Assembly: GCA_002254385.1 (NCBI GenBank)
Contig: NJDO01000053.1
Location: forward strand, 1-17,528
Reading direction: 5' to 3'
From: Thermoplasmatales archaeon ex4484_6
GTDB lineage: Archaea > Thermoplasmatota > Penumbrarchaeia > Penumbrarchaeales > Penumbrarchaeaceae
DNA: 17,528 nucleotides
Part shown: positions 8,152 to 14,758 of the stretch, piece after piece
Layout: each line of letters opens with the position of its first letter
Position numbering within the stretch: position 1 is the first letter of the stretch
Position numbers and translations under genes: made by a program
The notes under the pieces: model-generated
What the model saw: the letters and a program-made list of their open reading frames with translations, nothing else
Told to the model about the DNA's origin: nothing
Database searches by the model: none

Positions 8152-8565
8152 TCATATGAGATCCGAAAGGTCCTGAGGCACCACAAGGATGGGGGTGCGG
8201 CAGTCGCAGAGCAGTTCGAAGGTGACCCATTCCGCTATCAATCTGCCGGCGGATGCCCCGACAAGGATCAGGTCCGCATCGTGTTCCTGGGCGAACCGCT
8301 TCAGGCTCTCCACCAGATCCCCGCTGGTGTAGAATGCAGTTACCTTCACACCCTGCTCCCTTCCCTTCTCCTCGAAAAGACGCAGGGCAGCCCATCCCTC
8401 GCTCTCCTTCGAAGTCGCCGTCAGGTACTTGGGGTCCCTTATATGAACGACATATATCTCCGCGTCCAGCCTCTTCGCCACCTCGATTATCGCGTCCCCC
8501 CTCTCCTTGGCGGGGAGATATCCCGATGTGGGGACCAGGATCCTCTTCTTGGTCTTACTCATCAT
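8152..8565 (-). CDS. Universal stress protein family (degenerate UspA domain)
   Basis: A single Usp domain of 137 residues: strand 1 RILVPTSG (8-15), strand 2 EIYVVHIRDP (36-45), and near the C-terminus DLILVGASAG followed by TPILVVP, the typical last strand. The nucleotide-binding signature G-x2-G-x9-G-S/T is not intact: the region reads GASAGRLIAEW without the second glycine-serine. The aspartate normally following strand 1 is replaced by Thr-Ser. It may therefore not bind ATP. Cytoplasmic, probably dimeric, with no known specific substrate. Consecutive TTG 8568, ATG 8565 and ATG 8562 codons follow GAGGT on the mRNA; I chose 8565, with seven bases of spacing. It follows mptA by 39 bases and is probably co-transcribed with it. 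Confidence 0.75.
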   Translation of the reverse strand: MMSKTKKRILVPTSGYLPAKERGDAIIEVAKRLDAEIYVVHIRDPKYLTATSKESEGWAALRLFEEKGREQGVKVTAFYTSGDLVESLKRFAQEHDADLILVGASAGRLIAEWVTFELLCDCRTPILVVPQDLSDLI

Positions 8566-8604
8566 CAACCCTACCTCATTTCTCGATAATGAACATTACC
8601 CCGC

Positions 8605-9534
8605 TCACACCTTCATGTACCTCGTCTTGTCCCTGAGCTCCCCGAGGTCGGATATCCTCTCCGCAAAGGCGTCGTGCTTGTGAATGGACTCCTCGGAGAC
8701 GGATTTCACATGAAGGACCGCTTCATCCGGAAGGTTCCTGTACCTGTCCAGGAAACCGTCTATGATGTCCCTGACCACGTCCTCCACGAATTTGGGTTTC
8801 CTGTGGGCCTCGAGGACCAGCTCGGCCTCTCCCTTCCGCTTCAGTATCTCGTAGGTGGGAGAGGAGAGATTGCTCTCTATGAGGGATATCAATTCATCCG
8901 CCTCGATGTCCATGGGACCTGCCATGCCTATCTCAAGAAACGTCCTGTTCTTCTGATTGTGGGTCGGAACGGGGATCATATCGAGGATCTTGAGCCTCTC
9001 CTCGTCGATGTCCTTCTCCCTGAGCTCCCTCTTCAGCAGGACCCTCACGTTCTCCATTGCGCATGGACATGCGCTCATACCCGATACCTCAACCCCGATG
9101 GCCCTCCACGGGATCTCGTCATCCTTCCTCACCTTGGCCCTGGCGAATATCCTGTAGTTCTCCGTAACATTCCTGCCGTCCGGGGATTCCTTCTGCAGGA
9201 AATAGTCCGCGGAGAGCTTTACGTCGGCGTAGGCGGCATATTCGTGGGATCTGAGAAGGTCCCGGGCCACCCTCTCCACAAGCTTCTCCAGGGAATCGTT
9301 CTCGTCGCGGACAGCATGATCGACCGCCCTGTGGATCACCTCGACATGCCGGGACATGTGAGAGCCCTTCTGTTCGGCGGGCAGGTCCACAGATATATCG
9401 AACGTGGGAACCAGTGTGACCTCCCTCCCCGGTCTTCTGATGATGACCGGACGCTTCACCCCCTCGATCCCCACACGGGTCAGAATGAACGATGACCTCA
9501 TCTCCTCACCCTGGACGTCGGGCATGTCGTTCAC
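8605..9534 (-). CDS. mptA: GTP cyclohydrolase MptA (archaeal type, Fe(II)-dependent)
   Basis: A 309-residue member of the MptA/FolE2 family, which opens GTP to 7,8-dihydroneopterin 2',3'-cyclic phosphate, the first step of methanopterin or folate-type pterin synthesis in archaea. Family signatures: DLPAEQKGSHMSRHVE (50-65, with His59 and His63), GMSACPCA (152-159, Cys156 and Cys158), PVPTHNQKNR (188-197, His192) and a C-terminal ESIHKHDAFAE. These His and Cys residues include the metal and substrate ligands of the family. The start is GTG 9534: a GGTGATCC site complementary to the archaeal 16S 3' end sits just before it, while ATG 9525 would be 12 bases away. It begins four bases after the PRPP synthetase stop, so the two are translationally linked. 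PRPP is later used with p-aminobenzoate in methanopterin synthesis, which makes the pairing sensible. Confidence 0.93.
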   Translation of the reverse strand: MNDMPDVQGEEMRSSFILTRVGIEGVKRPVIIRRPGREVTLVPTFDISVDLPAEQKGSHMSRHVEVIHRAVDHAVRDENDSLEKLVERVARDLLRSHEYAAYADVKLSADYFLQKESPDGRNVTENYRIFARAKVRKDDEIPWRAIGVEVSGMSACPCAMENVRVLLKRELREKDIDEERLKILDMIPVPTHNQKNRTFLEIGMAGPMDIEADELISLIESNLSSPTYEILKRKGEAELVLEAHRKPKFVEDVVRDIIDGFLDRYRNLPDEAVLHVKSVSEESIHKHDAFAERISDLGELRDKTRYMKV

Positions 9535-9535
9535 G

Positions 9536-9543
9536 GGATCACC
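9536..9543 (-). promoter_or_regulatory. Shine-Dalgarno site of mptA, deciding a GTG start
   Basis: The minus strand reads GGTGATCC, an eight-base match to the archaeal anti-Shine-Dalgarno sequence. It overlaps the TGA stop of the PRPP synthetase gene (9539-9541) and ends one base before the GTG start of mptA. This supports GTG 9534 and coupled translation. Confidence 0.6.
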
Positions 9544-10405
9544 CGACTGTATCTTCGATATATCGTGCTATCACTCTCCCTGCGGAGATCCTTGTCGTGG
9601 GGTTCTCTATCGTGTCCGAGGAGAACAGACCGTCCAGATGGGGGGTCAATCGCTCTATCCCGCCTCCGGTGAAGAGGCCGTGGGCGCAGCAGGCATATAC
9701 CTTTTCGGCTCCCTGTTCCCTGAGGGTTTCCTGGGCCCTTAGTATCGTTCCTCCCGTGGCGATTATATCATCCACGATGGCAACGTTCCTGCCGTCCACA
9801 TCAAGGTTCTTCGGTTTCATGCTGACGGTCTCACCGTCCAGCCTCCTCTTCTCCAGATGGTCGAACGGCACACCCGCCTCCGATGCCGCTTCCCGGGCAT
9901 AATCAACGGCTCCCGCATCGGGGGAGAGGACGAAATCCACCCCCATCTCCTTCAGGAATGCCCCGATATCCCCCATGACCGACAGGTTCACCCTGCTCTT
10001 CACGTCCGTGAAATGATCAAGGATCGTCTCCTTGTGAAGGTTTACGCATATGACGTGGTCAAGGGACATCTGCAGATGTCTTGCCATGGTCCTTGCCGTG
10101 AACGACTCGCCCTCGTTGAACACCCTGTCCTGTCTGGCATAACCGAAGTACGGGACAACGCCCCAGACGGAGCCCGCTCCGAGGTCGCTCACCAGCTGCG
10201 AGAGTATGAACATCTCCATGGCATTGTGGTCGGGATATGTGGACTGGACTATCACGACATCCTCGCCGTCGAGCGGTTCGAGGACCCTTGCATAGATCTC
10301 GCCGTCCGGGAATCTGCGTATGTCGGCCAGAACCGTATCGGCTCCCAGTTCGGAAGCGATGGAATCGGAAAGCCTTGGATTTGAGGAACCTTTCAGAACC
10401 CGCAT
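9539..10405 (-). CDS. prs: Ribose-phosphate pyrophosphokinase (PRPP synthetase)
   Basis: This 288-residue enzyme transfers pyrophosphate from ATP to ribose 5-phosphate, giving PRPP for purine, pyrimidine, histidine, tryptophan and pterin synthesis. Visible motifs: FPDGE (32-36) in the N-terminal half, YFGYARQDR (86-94) with the ATP-binding flexible loop, LHKE (123-126), SPDAGAVDYA (161-170) and the PRPP-binding loop VDDIIATGGT (211-220). The length matches the short archaeal class II/III type rather than the roughly 315-residue bacterial enzyme. ATG 10405 is the natural first codon. No strong Shine-Dalgarno site precedes it, but a TATA box 38 bases upstream implies a short leader. Its last codons overlap the ribosome-binding site of mptA. 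Confidence 0.93.
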   Translation of the reverse strand: MRVLKGSSNPRLSDSIASELGADTVLADIRRFPDGEIYARVLEPLDGEDVVIVQSTYPDHNAMEMFILSQLVSDLGAGSVWGVVPYFGYARQDRVFNEGESFTARTMARHLQMSLDHVICVNLHKETILDHFTDVKSRVNLSVMGDIGAFLKEMGVDFVLSPDAGAVDYAREAASEAGVPFDHLEKRRLDGETVSMKPKNLDVDGRNVAIVDDIIATGGTILRAQETLREQGAEKVYACCAHGLFTGGGIERLTPHLDGLFSSDTIENPTTRISAGRVIARYIEDTVG

Positions 10406-10436
10406 GGAGGAACCCTTCTTCGGTCTAAACCCTACA

Positions 10437-10448
10437 GATAATAAAACG
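10437..10448 (-). promoter_or_regulatory. Probable TATA box of prs-mptA
   Basis: The minus strand reads CGTTTTATTATCT, centred about 37 bases before the prs ATG, in the 56-base gap after the enolase stop. The expected leader is about 10 bases. This suggests prs-mptA can be transcribed independently of enolase. Confidence 0.5.
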
Positions 10449-10461
10449 TTTCCGAGGTTCC

Positions 10462-11661
10462 TCAGAGCTCTTCCTCTATCCTTATGAGCTCGTTGAGCTT
10501 GGCTATCCTCTCGCCGGATACGGCTCCCGTCTTGATGCAGATCGAACCGAATGCAATACCCAGATGGGCTATGGCCGGATCCGTGGTCTCCCCCGACCTG
10601 TGGGATATCACGTTCTGGTATCCCGCCTCCTGGGCGAGCCTGACGGTGTCAATGGTCCTTGTCAGCGTTCCTATCTGGTTGGGCTTTATCAGGATCGCAT
10701 TTGCGGAGCCCATCTCTATACCCTTCTCCAGCCTCTCGTCGTTGGTGACGAAGATGTCATCTCCGATTATGAGGCAGCCGTCCCCGATCTGTTCCGTGAG
10801 GTCCGCCAGTCCCCGATAATCCTCCTCGTCGAAGGGGTCCTCGATCGAGAACAGGTCATACTTGTCGTAAAGCTCGGCCATGTACGCAACCTGGCCTTCC
10901 CTGTCCAGGGTCCTGTCTGCATAGTGATACTTGCCGTCCTTGAAGAAGGACGATGCCGCCACATCTATCGCTGCCTGTACGGGGAAGCCCACCTCGTCGG
11001 ATACCTCATTGCACGCAGTTGTGACTATCTCCATCGCCTCGTCATTGGATACCTTTGCCACCCATGCCCCCTCGTCTCCCTTTCCAAGGGCCACATCGGG
11101 ATATCTCTTTCCGATTATGGAGGCCACATGCTTGTGAACGGCAGCGCCGGCGAAAACCGAATCGATGAAGGTTTCTCCCTGGGGCACGGTCAGGAATTCC
11201 TGTATATCCGTTCCTCCGATAGCATGCTTTCCCCCCCCGAGAACATTCCCCATCGGATAGGGCAGGTCGACGTGCATCATTCCGCCGAGGTAGCGGTAAT
11301 ACGGGATCCCGAGGGAGTCGGCGGCTGCCTTGGAATTCGCCAGGGACAGCGCGACAACGAGATTTCCCCCGATCCTCGACAGGTCCTCCGTTCCGTCTAT
11401 ATCGGTCAGGAGCAGGTCGAGCTCCTCCTGATCCACGGAATCGAGCCCCACCACCTGGGGGACCACTTCCTCCCTGAATATACTGATCCCCTTGTCGAGC
11501 CCCCCGTCGGGGAACGCCTTCACCTCGTGAATGCCCGTGCTGGCGCCGCTCGGAGCACCGAACCTTCCCATGCCGCTCTCGGTCCAGACATCGACCTCGA
11601 CAGTGGGGTTCCCCCTGGAGTCGAGAATCTTCCTTATCACAACGTCCTCGATTATCGTCAT
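10462..11661 (-). CDS. eno: Enolase (phosphopyruvate hydratase)
   Basis: A 399-residue enolase interconverting 2-phosphoglycerate and phosphoenolpyruvate. The N-terminus ILDSRGNPTVEVDV (12-25) and GAPSGASTG (35-43) are diagnostic. Metal ligands are Asp233 (AIDVAASSFF), Glu274 (SIEDPFDEED) and Asp301 (IGDD). Catalytic residues include Glu198 in GDEG, Lys326 in LIKPNQIGT, the SHRSGETTD stretch (353-361) and Lys377 in IKTGAVSGER. The frame stays open upstream to 11742, but I start at ATG 11661 because GGAGGTT lies six bases before it and homologues begin near this point. It is slightly shorter than the usual 410-430 residues. First gene of the minus-strand block and divergent from the membrane-protein gene; a TATA-like element lies about 37 bases upstream. 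Confidence 0.96.
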   Translation of the reverse strand: MTIIEDVVIRKILDSRGNPTVEVDVWTESGMGRFGAPSGASTGIHEVKAFPDGGLDKGISIFREEVVPQVVGLDSVDQEELDLLLTDIDGTEDLSRIGGNLVVALSLANSKAAADSLGIPYYRYLGGMMHVDLPYPMGNVLGGGKHAIGGTDIQEFLTVPQGETFIDSVFAGAAVHKHVASIIGKRYPDVALGKGDEGAWVAKVSNDEAMEIVTTACNEVSDEVGFPVQAAIDVAASSFFKDGKYHYADRTLDREGQVAYMAELYDKYDLFSIEDPFDEEDYRGLADLTEQIGDGCLIIGDDIFVTNDERLEKGIEMGSANAILIKPNQIGTLTRTIDTVRLAQEAGYQNVISHRSGETTDPAIAHLGIAFGSICIKTGAVSGERIAKLNELIRIEEEL

Positions 11662-11666
11662 GTCAC

Positions 11667-11703
11667 AACCTCCGAGGTTCATATGCCCGACCCGTAAAAG
11701 CCT
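11667..11703 (-). promoter_or_regulatory. Enolase promoter and ribosome-binding site
   Basis: On the minus strand GGAGGTT (11667-11673) precedes the ATG by five to six bases. A TATA-like GGCTTTTACGG lies at about 11694-11703, roughly 37 bases before the start. Together they imply a leader of 10-15 bases that still contains the ribosome-binding site. Confidence 0.45.
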
Positions 11704-11783
11704 TTCGTATGCCCGGGTATGTGGTCCCGCATGTCGGGACACTGACCATCAGCCTGAAAACGGGAGCTCCGGTATGCGAAATG

Positions 11784-11795
11784 CCTTTATAACTC
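11784..11795 (+). promoter_or_regulatory. Probable TATA box of the zinc-ribbon membrane protein gene
   Basis: CCTTTATAACTC is centred about 37 bases before ATG 11825, predicting a transcript start near 11814. AAGGGA at 11815-11820 could then serve as ribosome-binding site. It sits about 80 bases from the divergent enolase TATA box. Confidence 0.5.
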
Positions 11796-11824
11796 AAAGT
11801 AGTTCGTTTTCTCAAGGGAACCAC

Positions 11825-12274
11825 ATGAGAGGGAGAATGGATATATTGACGTCAGTTGTTTCAGCAATCATCACCATGCTTGCAGTACCGGGTCTTGCGG
11901 CAGCCCAGGATGCATCGGGAGGAAGCTCGGGAGGAGGGGACCCGGAGCTCGGGGTGCTATGTCTGATACTTCAGTGCCTCATCCCGCTGATAATATACCT
12001 GATATGGGGCATGGTGGCGATCTGGGCAAGGAACGACGCTGCATCAAGGGGGATAGATAGTCCGTGGTTGTGGGGCGTGGTGGTATTTTTCGGTGGGATC
12101 GTGGGTCTCATCATCTACCTGCTGGTGCCCAGGGCCCAGGCGAAGGAGAGGAATGTCGCAGATCACGGGAGAATGGAATTGAGACCACCTCCGGGAACCT
12201 GCCCCCACTGCGGTTCCTATGCGGGAACGAACGTGGGAAGATGCCCATCATGCGGCGGAGATCTCGGGGGTTGA
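11825..12274 (+). CDS. Membrane protein with signal peptide and C-terminal zinc ribbon
   Basis: A 149-residue protein I do not recognise by name. Residues 1-27 look like a cleavable signal peptide (Met-Arg-Gly-Arg, hydrophobic core, then PGLAAA|Q) followed by a Gly/Ser-rich linker (30-38). Two hydrophobic segments, 42-68 and 80-101, are separated by a short charged loop with RNDAASRG; the second has the GGIVGLIIYLLVPR pattern of small PLD-nuclease N-terminal-type membrane proteins. The C-terminus has two CxxC pairs (Cys126/129 and Cys140/143), a zinc ribbon, after a proline-rich spacer. The ribbon probably faces the cytoplasm or binds a partner. ATG 11825 follows AAGGGA by four bases; ATG 11837 would shorten the N-terminus by four residues. 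It has its own promoter, and a 40-base gap separates it from the MazG gene. Confidence 0.7.
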   Translation: MRGRMDILTSVVSAIITMLAVPGLAAAQDASGGSSGGGDPELGVLCLILQCLIPLIIYLIWGMVAIWARNDAASRGIDSPWLWGVVVFFGGIVGLIIYLLVPRAQAKERNVADHGRMELRPPPGTCPHCGSYAGTNVGRCPSCGGDLGG

Positions 12275-12314
12275 CGACCGCCATTCTTTTGACCCAGCAG
12301 AGCTTTCATGTCCC

Positions 12315-12683
12315 ATGGATTCCAAGGATGAGAATGCTCTAGCGGAGCTGAAAGGATTGGTCTCGGATTTCATCTCCGAGAGGGACTGGGACAGGTATCA
12401 CAGACCCAAGGACGTTGCCATGGCACTCTCCATAGAGGCGGGGGAGCTCATGGAGCTCTACCTCTGGGACAGGTCCCCCGGCAGGGAGGATCTCGAGGAC
12501 GAGCTCGGGGACATACTGTTCTTCCTCCTCGATATGTCCATAAGGGAGGATGTGGACCTCAAGGAAGCGTTGAAGAGGAAGCTGGAGAAGAACCGGGTGA
12601 AATATCCCGCCGACCTTGTGAGGGGGAGCGATCTCAAGTACACGAAATATAGGGAAGGTGAAGATGATGGCGGACAAGGATGA
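12315..12683 (+). CDS. MazG-type nucleotide pyrophosphohydrolase
   Basis: A 122-residue all-alpha NTP pyrophosphatase of the single-domain MazG family, which hydrolyses nucleoside triphosphates, often modified or deoxy ones, to monophosphates and pyrophosphate. The Mg-binding helices are visible: SIEAGELMELYLW (39-51, Glu41 and Glu44) and EDELGDILFFLLDM (61-74, Glu63 and Asp66). The N-terminal ERDWDRYHRPKDVAMAL (22-38) is typical of the family, as is the KLEKNRVKYP segment. ATG 12315 gives the usual length; the frame stays open upstream to ATG 12219, which would overlap the previous gene. Its last 17 bases overlap hutI, so the two are translationally coupled. A house-cleaning role is known for the family; the exact substrate cannot be read from the sequence. 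Confidence 0.88.
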   Translation: MDSKDENALAELKGLVSDFISERDWDRYHRPKDVAMALSIEAGELMELYLWDRSPGREDLEDELGDILFFLLDMSIREDVDLKEALKRKLEKNRVKYPADLVRGSDLKYTKYREGEDDGGQG

Positions 12684-13926
12684 TCTCATACTCCACAACA
12701 TCGGCAGGCTCTACACGTTCCGGGGAGAGGGAGCCGTGGCGGGAAAGGCCATGGACTCGCCGGTGATCATCGAGGGAGCGGCCCTTACCGCAAGGGGAGG
12801 GAAGATATCCATGGTCGGCAGGGAGGAGGAGGTATGGGAGAGGGCGGACCTCGGGGAAGCCGCGGAATGCATCGACTGCGGGGGAAGGGTGGTCGTCCCC
12901 GGCTTCGTGGACCCCCATACACATGCGGTTTTCGGGGGCACAAGGGAGTTCGAGCTAGCCATGAAGCTGAAAGGAGCTTCCTATCTGGACATACTCGAAG
13001 CCGGAGGGGGGATACTCCGCACGGTGAAGGATACAAGGTCCCTGTCGACGGAGGAGCTGACGACCCTTCTCGATGAGAGACTGGACCGGATGCTCCGCTA
13101 CGGCACAACCTCCGTCGAGATCAAGTCCGGCTACGGACTCGACAGGGAGACGGAGCTGAGGCTGCTCAGGGCCGTCAGGGGTTCCTCGAGCCCCCTGACC
13201 AAGGTTGCCACCTTCCTCGGCCCCCACGCGGTCCCTCCGGAATACAGGGACAGACCGGATGAGTTCCTGGACATGATGATCGAAATGCTGGAAGGTATCG
13301 CCAGGGAAGGGCTCGCGCAGTATGCGGATATCTTCTGCGAGAAGGGTGTGTTCAACGCGGAACAGACGAGGAGGTTCCTGAGCGCTGCCAGGGAAGCGGG
13401 GCTGGGTGTCAAGGTACACTCCGACGAGATCGAGAACCTCGGGGGGACCATCGTCGGAGCTTCCCTGGGTGCCGTATCCGCGGACCATCTCCTTGTCTCC
13501 ACTGAGAAGGACCTGGAGGCCATGAAGCGAAGCGGGACCGTTCCCGTTCTGCTCCCCGCGACACTGATGACCATATTCGAGGACCGGGTCCCCGATGTCA
13601 GAGGAATTATGGAGATGGACCTGCCCCTGGCAATTGCCACGGACCTGAACCCAAACTGCATGGTCGAGAGCATGCAGTTCATCCAGACGCTTGCCTGCTA
13701 CAGGCTCCGTATGACCCCGAACGAGATACTCGCGGCCTCCACCGTGAACGCCGCATTCGCCATCGGTCTCGGGGACAGGAAGGGGAGGTTGAAGGAAGGT
13801 TACGATGCCGATATACTGATACTGAAGGATCCCTCCTTCGACCATGTGGTCTATCATTTCGGCGTGAACCATGTGGATACCGTCATCATCAACGGAAAGG
13901 TAATCGAGAGGGACATGGAGTGGTGA
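12667..13926 (+). CDS. hutI: Imidazolonepropionase
   Basis: This 419-residue amidohydrolase matches HutI, which hydrolyses 4-imidazolone-5-propanoate to N-formimino-L-glutamate in histidine degradation. Metal-binding residues fall almost exactly where the Bacillus enzyme has them: His84 and His86 in DPHTH, His251 in VHSDEIE and Asp326 in ATDLNPN. Other HutI signatures are AVFGGTREFE (87-96), GGGILRTV (113-120), KSGYGLDRE (153-161) and FLGPHAVPPE (183-192). The C-terminal strand set with GYDADILIL completes the composite domain. I chose ATG 12667, five bases after GGTGA; ATG 12664 and GTG 12658 are alternatives. It overlaps mazG by 17 bases and ends two bases before the nitroreductase start. 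No hutH, hutU or hutG is in the window, so the pathway context is missing here. Confidence 0.92.
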   Translation: MADKDDLILHNIGRLYTFRGEGAVAGKAMDSPVIIEGAALTARGGKISMVGREEEVWERADLGEAAECIDCGGRVVVPGFVDPHTHAVFGGTREFELAMKLKGASYLDILEAGGGILRTVKDTRSLSTEELTTLLDERLDRMLRYGTTSVEIKSGYGLDRETELRLLRAVRGSSSPLTKVATFLGPHAVPPEYRDRPDEFLDMMIEMLEGIAREGLAQYADIFCEKGVFNAEQTRRFLSAAREAGLGVKVHSDEIENLGGTIVGASLGAVSADHLLVSTEKDLEAMKRSGTVPVLLPATLMTIFEDRVPDVRGIMEMDLPLAIATDLNPNCMVESMQFIQTLACYRLRMTPNEILAASTVNAAFAIGLGDRKGRLKEGYDADILILKDPSFDHVVYHFGVNHVDTVIINGKVIERDMEW

Positions 13927-13928
13927 GA

Positions 13929-14387
13929 ATGGACCTGGACACCATCATGGAACTGAGGCATTCGGTCAGGCACTACACGAGCCTGAAGCCGTCGGACAGG
14001 GATATCGAGAAGCTCCTGACCGCCGCAGGCAGGGCCCCTTCCGCAGGCGATCTGAAGGCCAGGAAGGTCTTCGTCATAAGACCCGGTTCGAGGATGAGGG
14101 AGGAGATGAACCGGGTGCTGCACCAGGATTGGATACATGAAGCTCCCTTCCTGCTGCTCTTCTGCGCGGACCGCAAGGCCATAGAACCCTACGGCGAGAG
14201 GGGGAAGGAGCTCTATTCCGTTCAGGATGCGACGATCTCAGCCGCCTTCGCCATGCTGAAGGCAGTCGATCTGGGTCTTGCAACGTGCTGGATAGGAGCG
14301 TTCGACGAGGGAGCCGTCTCGACCGCTGCGGGACTGCCATCATACCTCAGACCCGTCGCCATACTGACAGTGGGATACGAGGGATGA
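13929..14387 (+). CDS. Small nitroreductase-family FMN protein
   Basis: A 152-residue protein of the nitroreductase fold. The start RHSVRHYT (10-17) is the RRSxRxY phosphate-binding motif for FMN. APSAGDLKAR (36-45) corresponds to the APSAGNLQPW loop, with Asp and Lys-Ala-Arg in place of the usual Asn and Gln-Pro-Trp. DATISAAFAMLKAVDLGLATCWIGAF (100-125) is the typical helix and strand near the flavin. At this length it is one of the compact family members, which reduce nitro compounds, quinones or other electrophiles with NAD(P)H, usually as dimers. The substrate is unknown. ATG 13929 is supported by GGAG eight bases upstream and GGTGA overlapping the hutI stop. The last four bases overlap the Nudix start as ATGA. 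Confidence 0.85.
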   Translation: MDLDTIMELRHSVRHYTSLKPSDRDIEKLLTAAGRAPSAGDLKARKVFVIRPGSRMREEMNRVLHQDWIHEAPFLLLFCADRKAIEPYGERGKELYSVQDATISAAFAMLKAVDLGLATCWIGAFDEGAVSTAAGLPSYLRPVAILTVGYEG

Positions 14388-14755
14388 ATCTCATGTGGAC
14401 CTATGTGATCGCATTCACGGAAGATCTGAGTTCGTTCGTCATGGTCAGATCCAGAAAGAGGGGAGGGTGGGAGATGCCCGGAGGCGGCGGCCTCGAAGGT
14501 GAGACGCCGCTTCAGACCTCCCGCAGGGAGTTCAGGGAAGAGACGGGATACGAACTTATAACAAGGGAAGAATGGTCGACCCCCCTCGAGGACGGGATCG
14601 TCCATTTCGGTCTCATCGGAAGCGGAGACCCGTCTAGAAGGTCCATGCGGGAGATAGAAGAAGTTGGTATTTTCGACGAGCTTCCCCGTCCCCTTGCCTT
14701 TCCCCGGGAGGAATACGCTCCCCTTCTGGAGCTCGGCCGCCGTCTTCTGTCATGA
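14384..14755 (+). CDS. Nudix hydrolase
   Basis: A 123-residue protein with a complete Nudix box GX5EX7REUXEEXGU: Gly34 and Glu40, then Arg48-Glu49, Glu52-Glu53 and Gly55-Tyr56. The preceding GGWEMPGG (27-34) is the usual lead-in. Enzymes of this size remove a nucleoside diphosphate-linked group, often from damaged nucleotides such as 8-oxo-dGTP; the particular substrate cannot be told. ATG 14384 overlaps the nitroreductase stop as ATGA; ATG 14393 is the alternative, with GAGGG nine bases before it. Last gene of the mazG-hutI-nitroreductase-nudix cluster. Its stop lies three bases from that of the convergent FtsZ-like gene, leaving no room for separate terminators. Confidence 0.9.
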   Translation: MNLMWTYVIAFTEDLSSFVMVRSRKRGGWEMPGGGGLEGETPLQTSRREFREETGYELITREEWSTPLEDGIVHFGLIGSGDPSRRSMREIEEVGIFDELPRPLAFPREEYAPLLELGRRLLS

Positions 14756-14758
14756 TGT

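Noticed and set aside
10564..11697. 377-codon plus-strand open frame opposite enolase, and 12955-13872 on the minus strand opposite hutI
   Set aside because: Both are mirror images of genes with unmistakable catalytic motifs and show no domain of their own.
11662..11742. N-terminal extension of enolase by 27 residues
   Set aside because: The extension covers the probable TATA box and the GGAGGTT ribosome-binding site, and enolases begin near the ILDSRGNPT segment.
12667..13926. A complete histidine utilisation operon
   Set aside because: Only hutI is present; the neighbours are a pyrophosphohydrolase, a nitroreductase and a Nudix enzyme.
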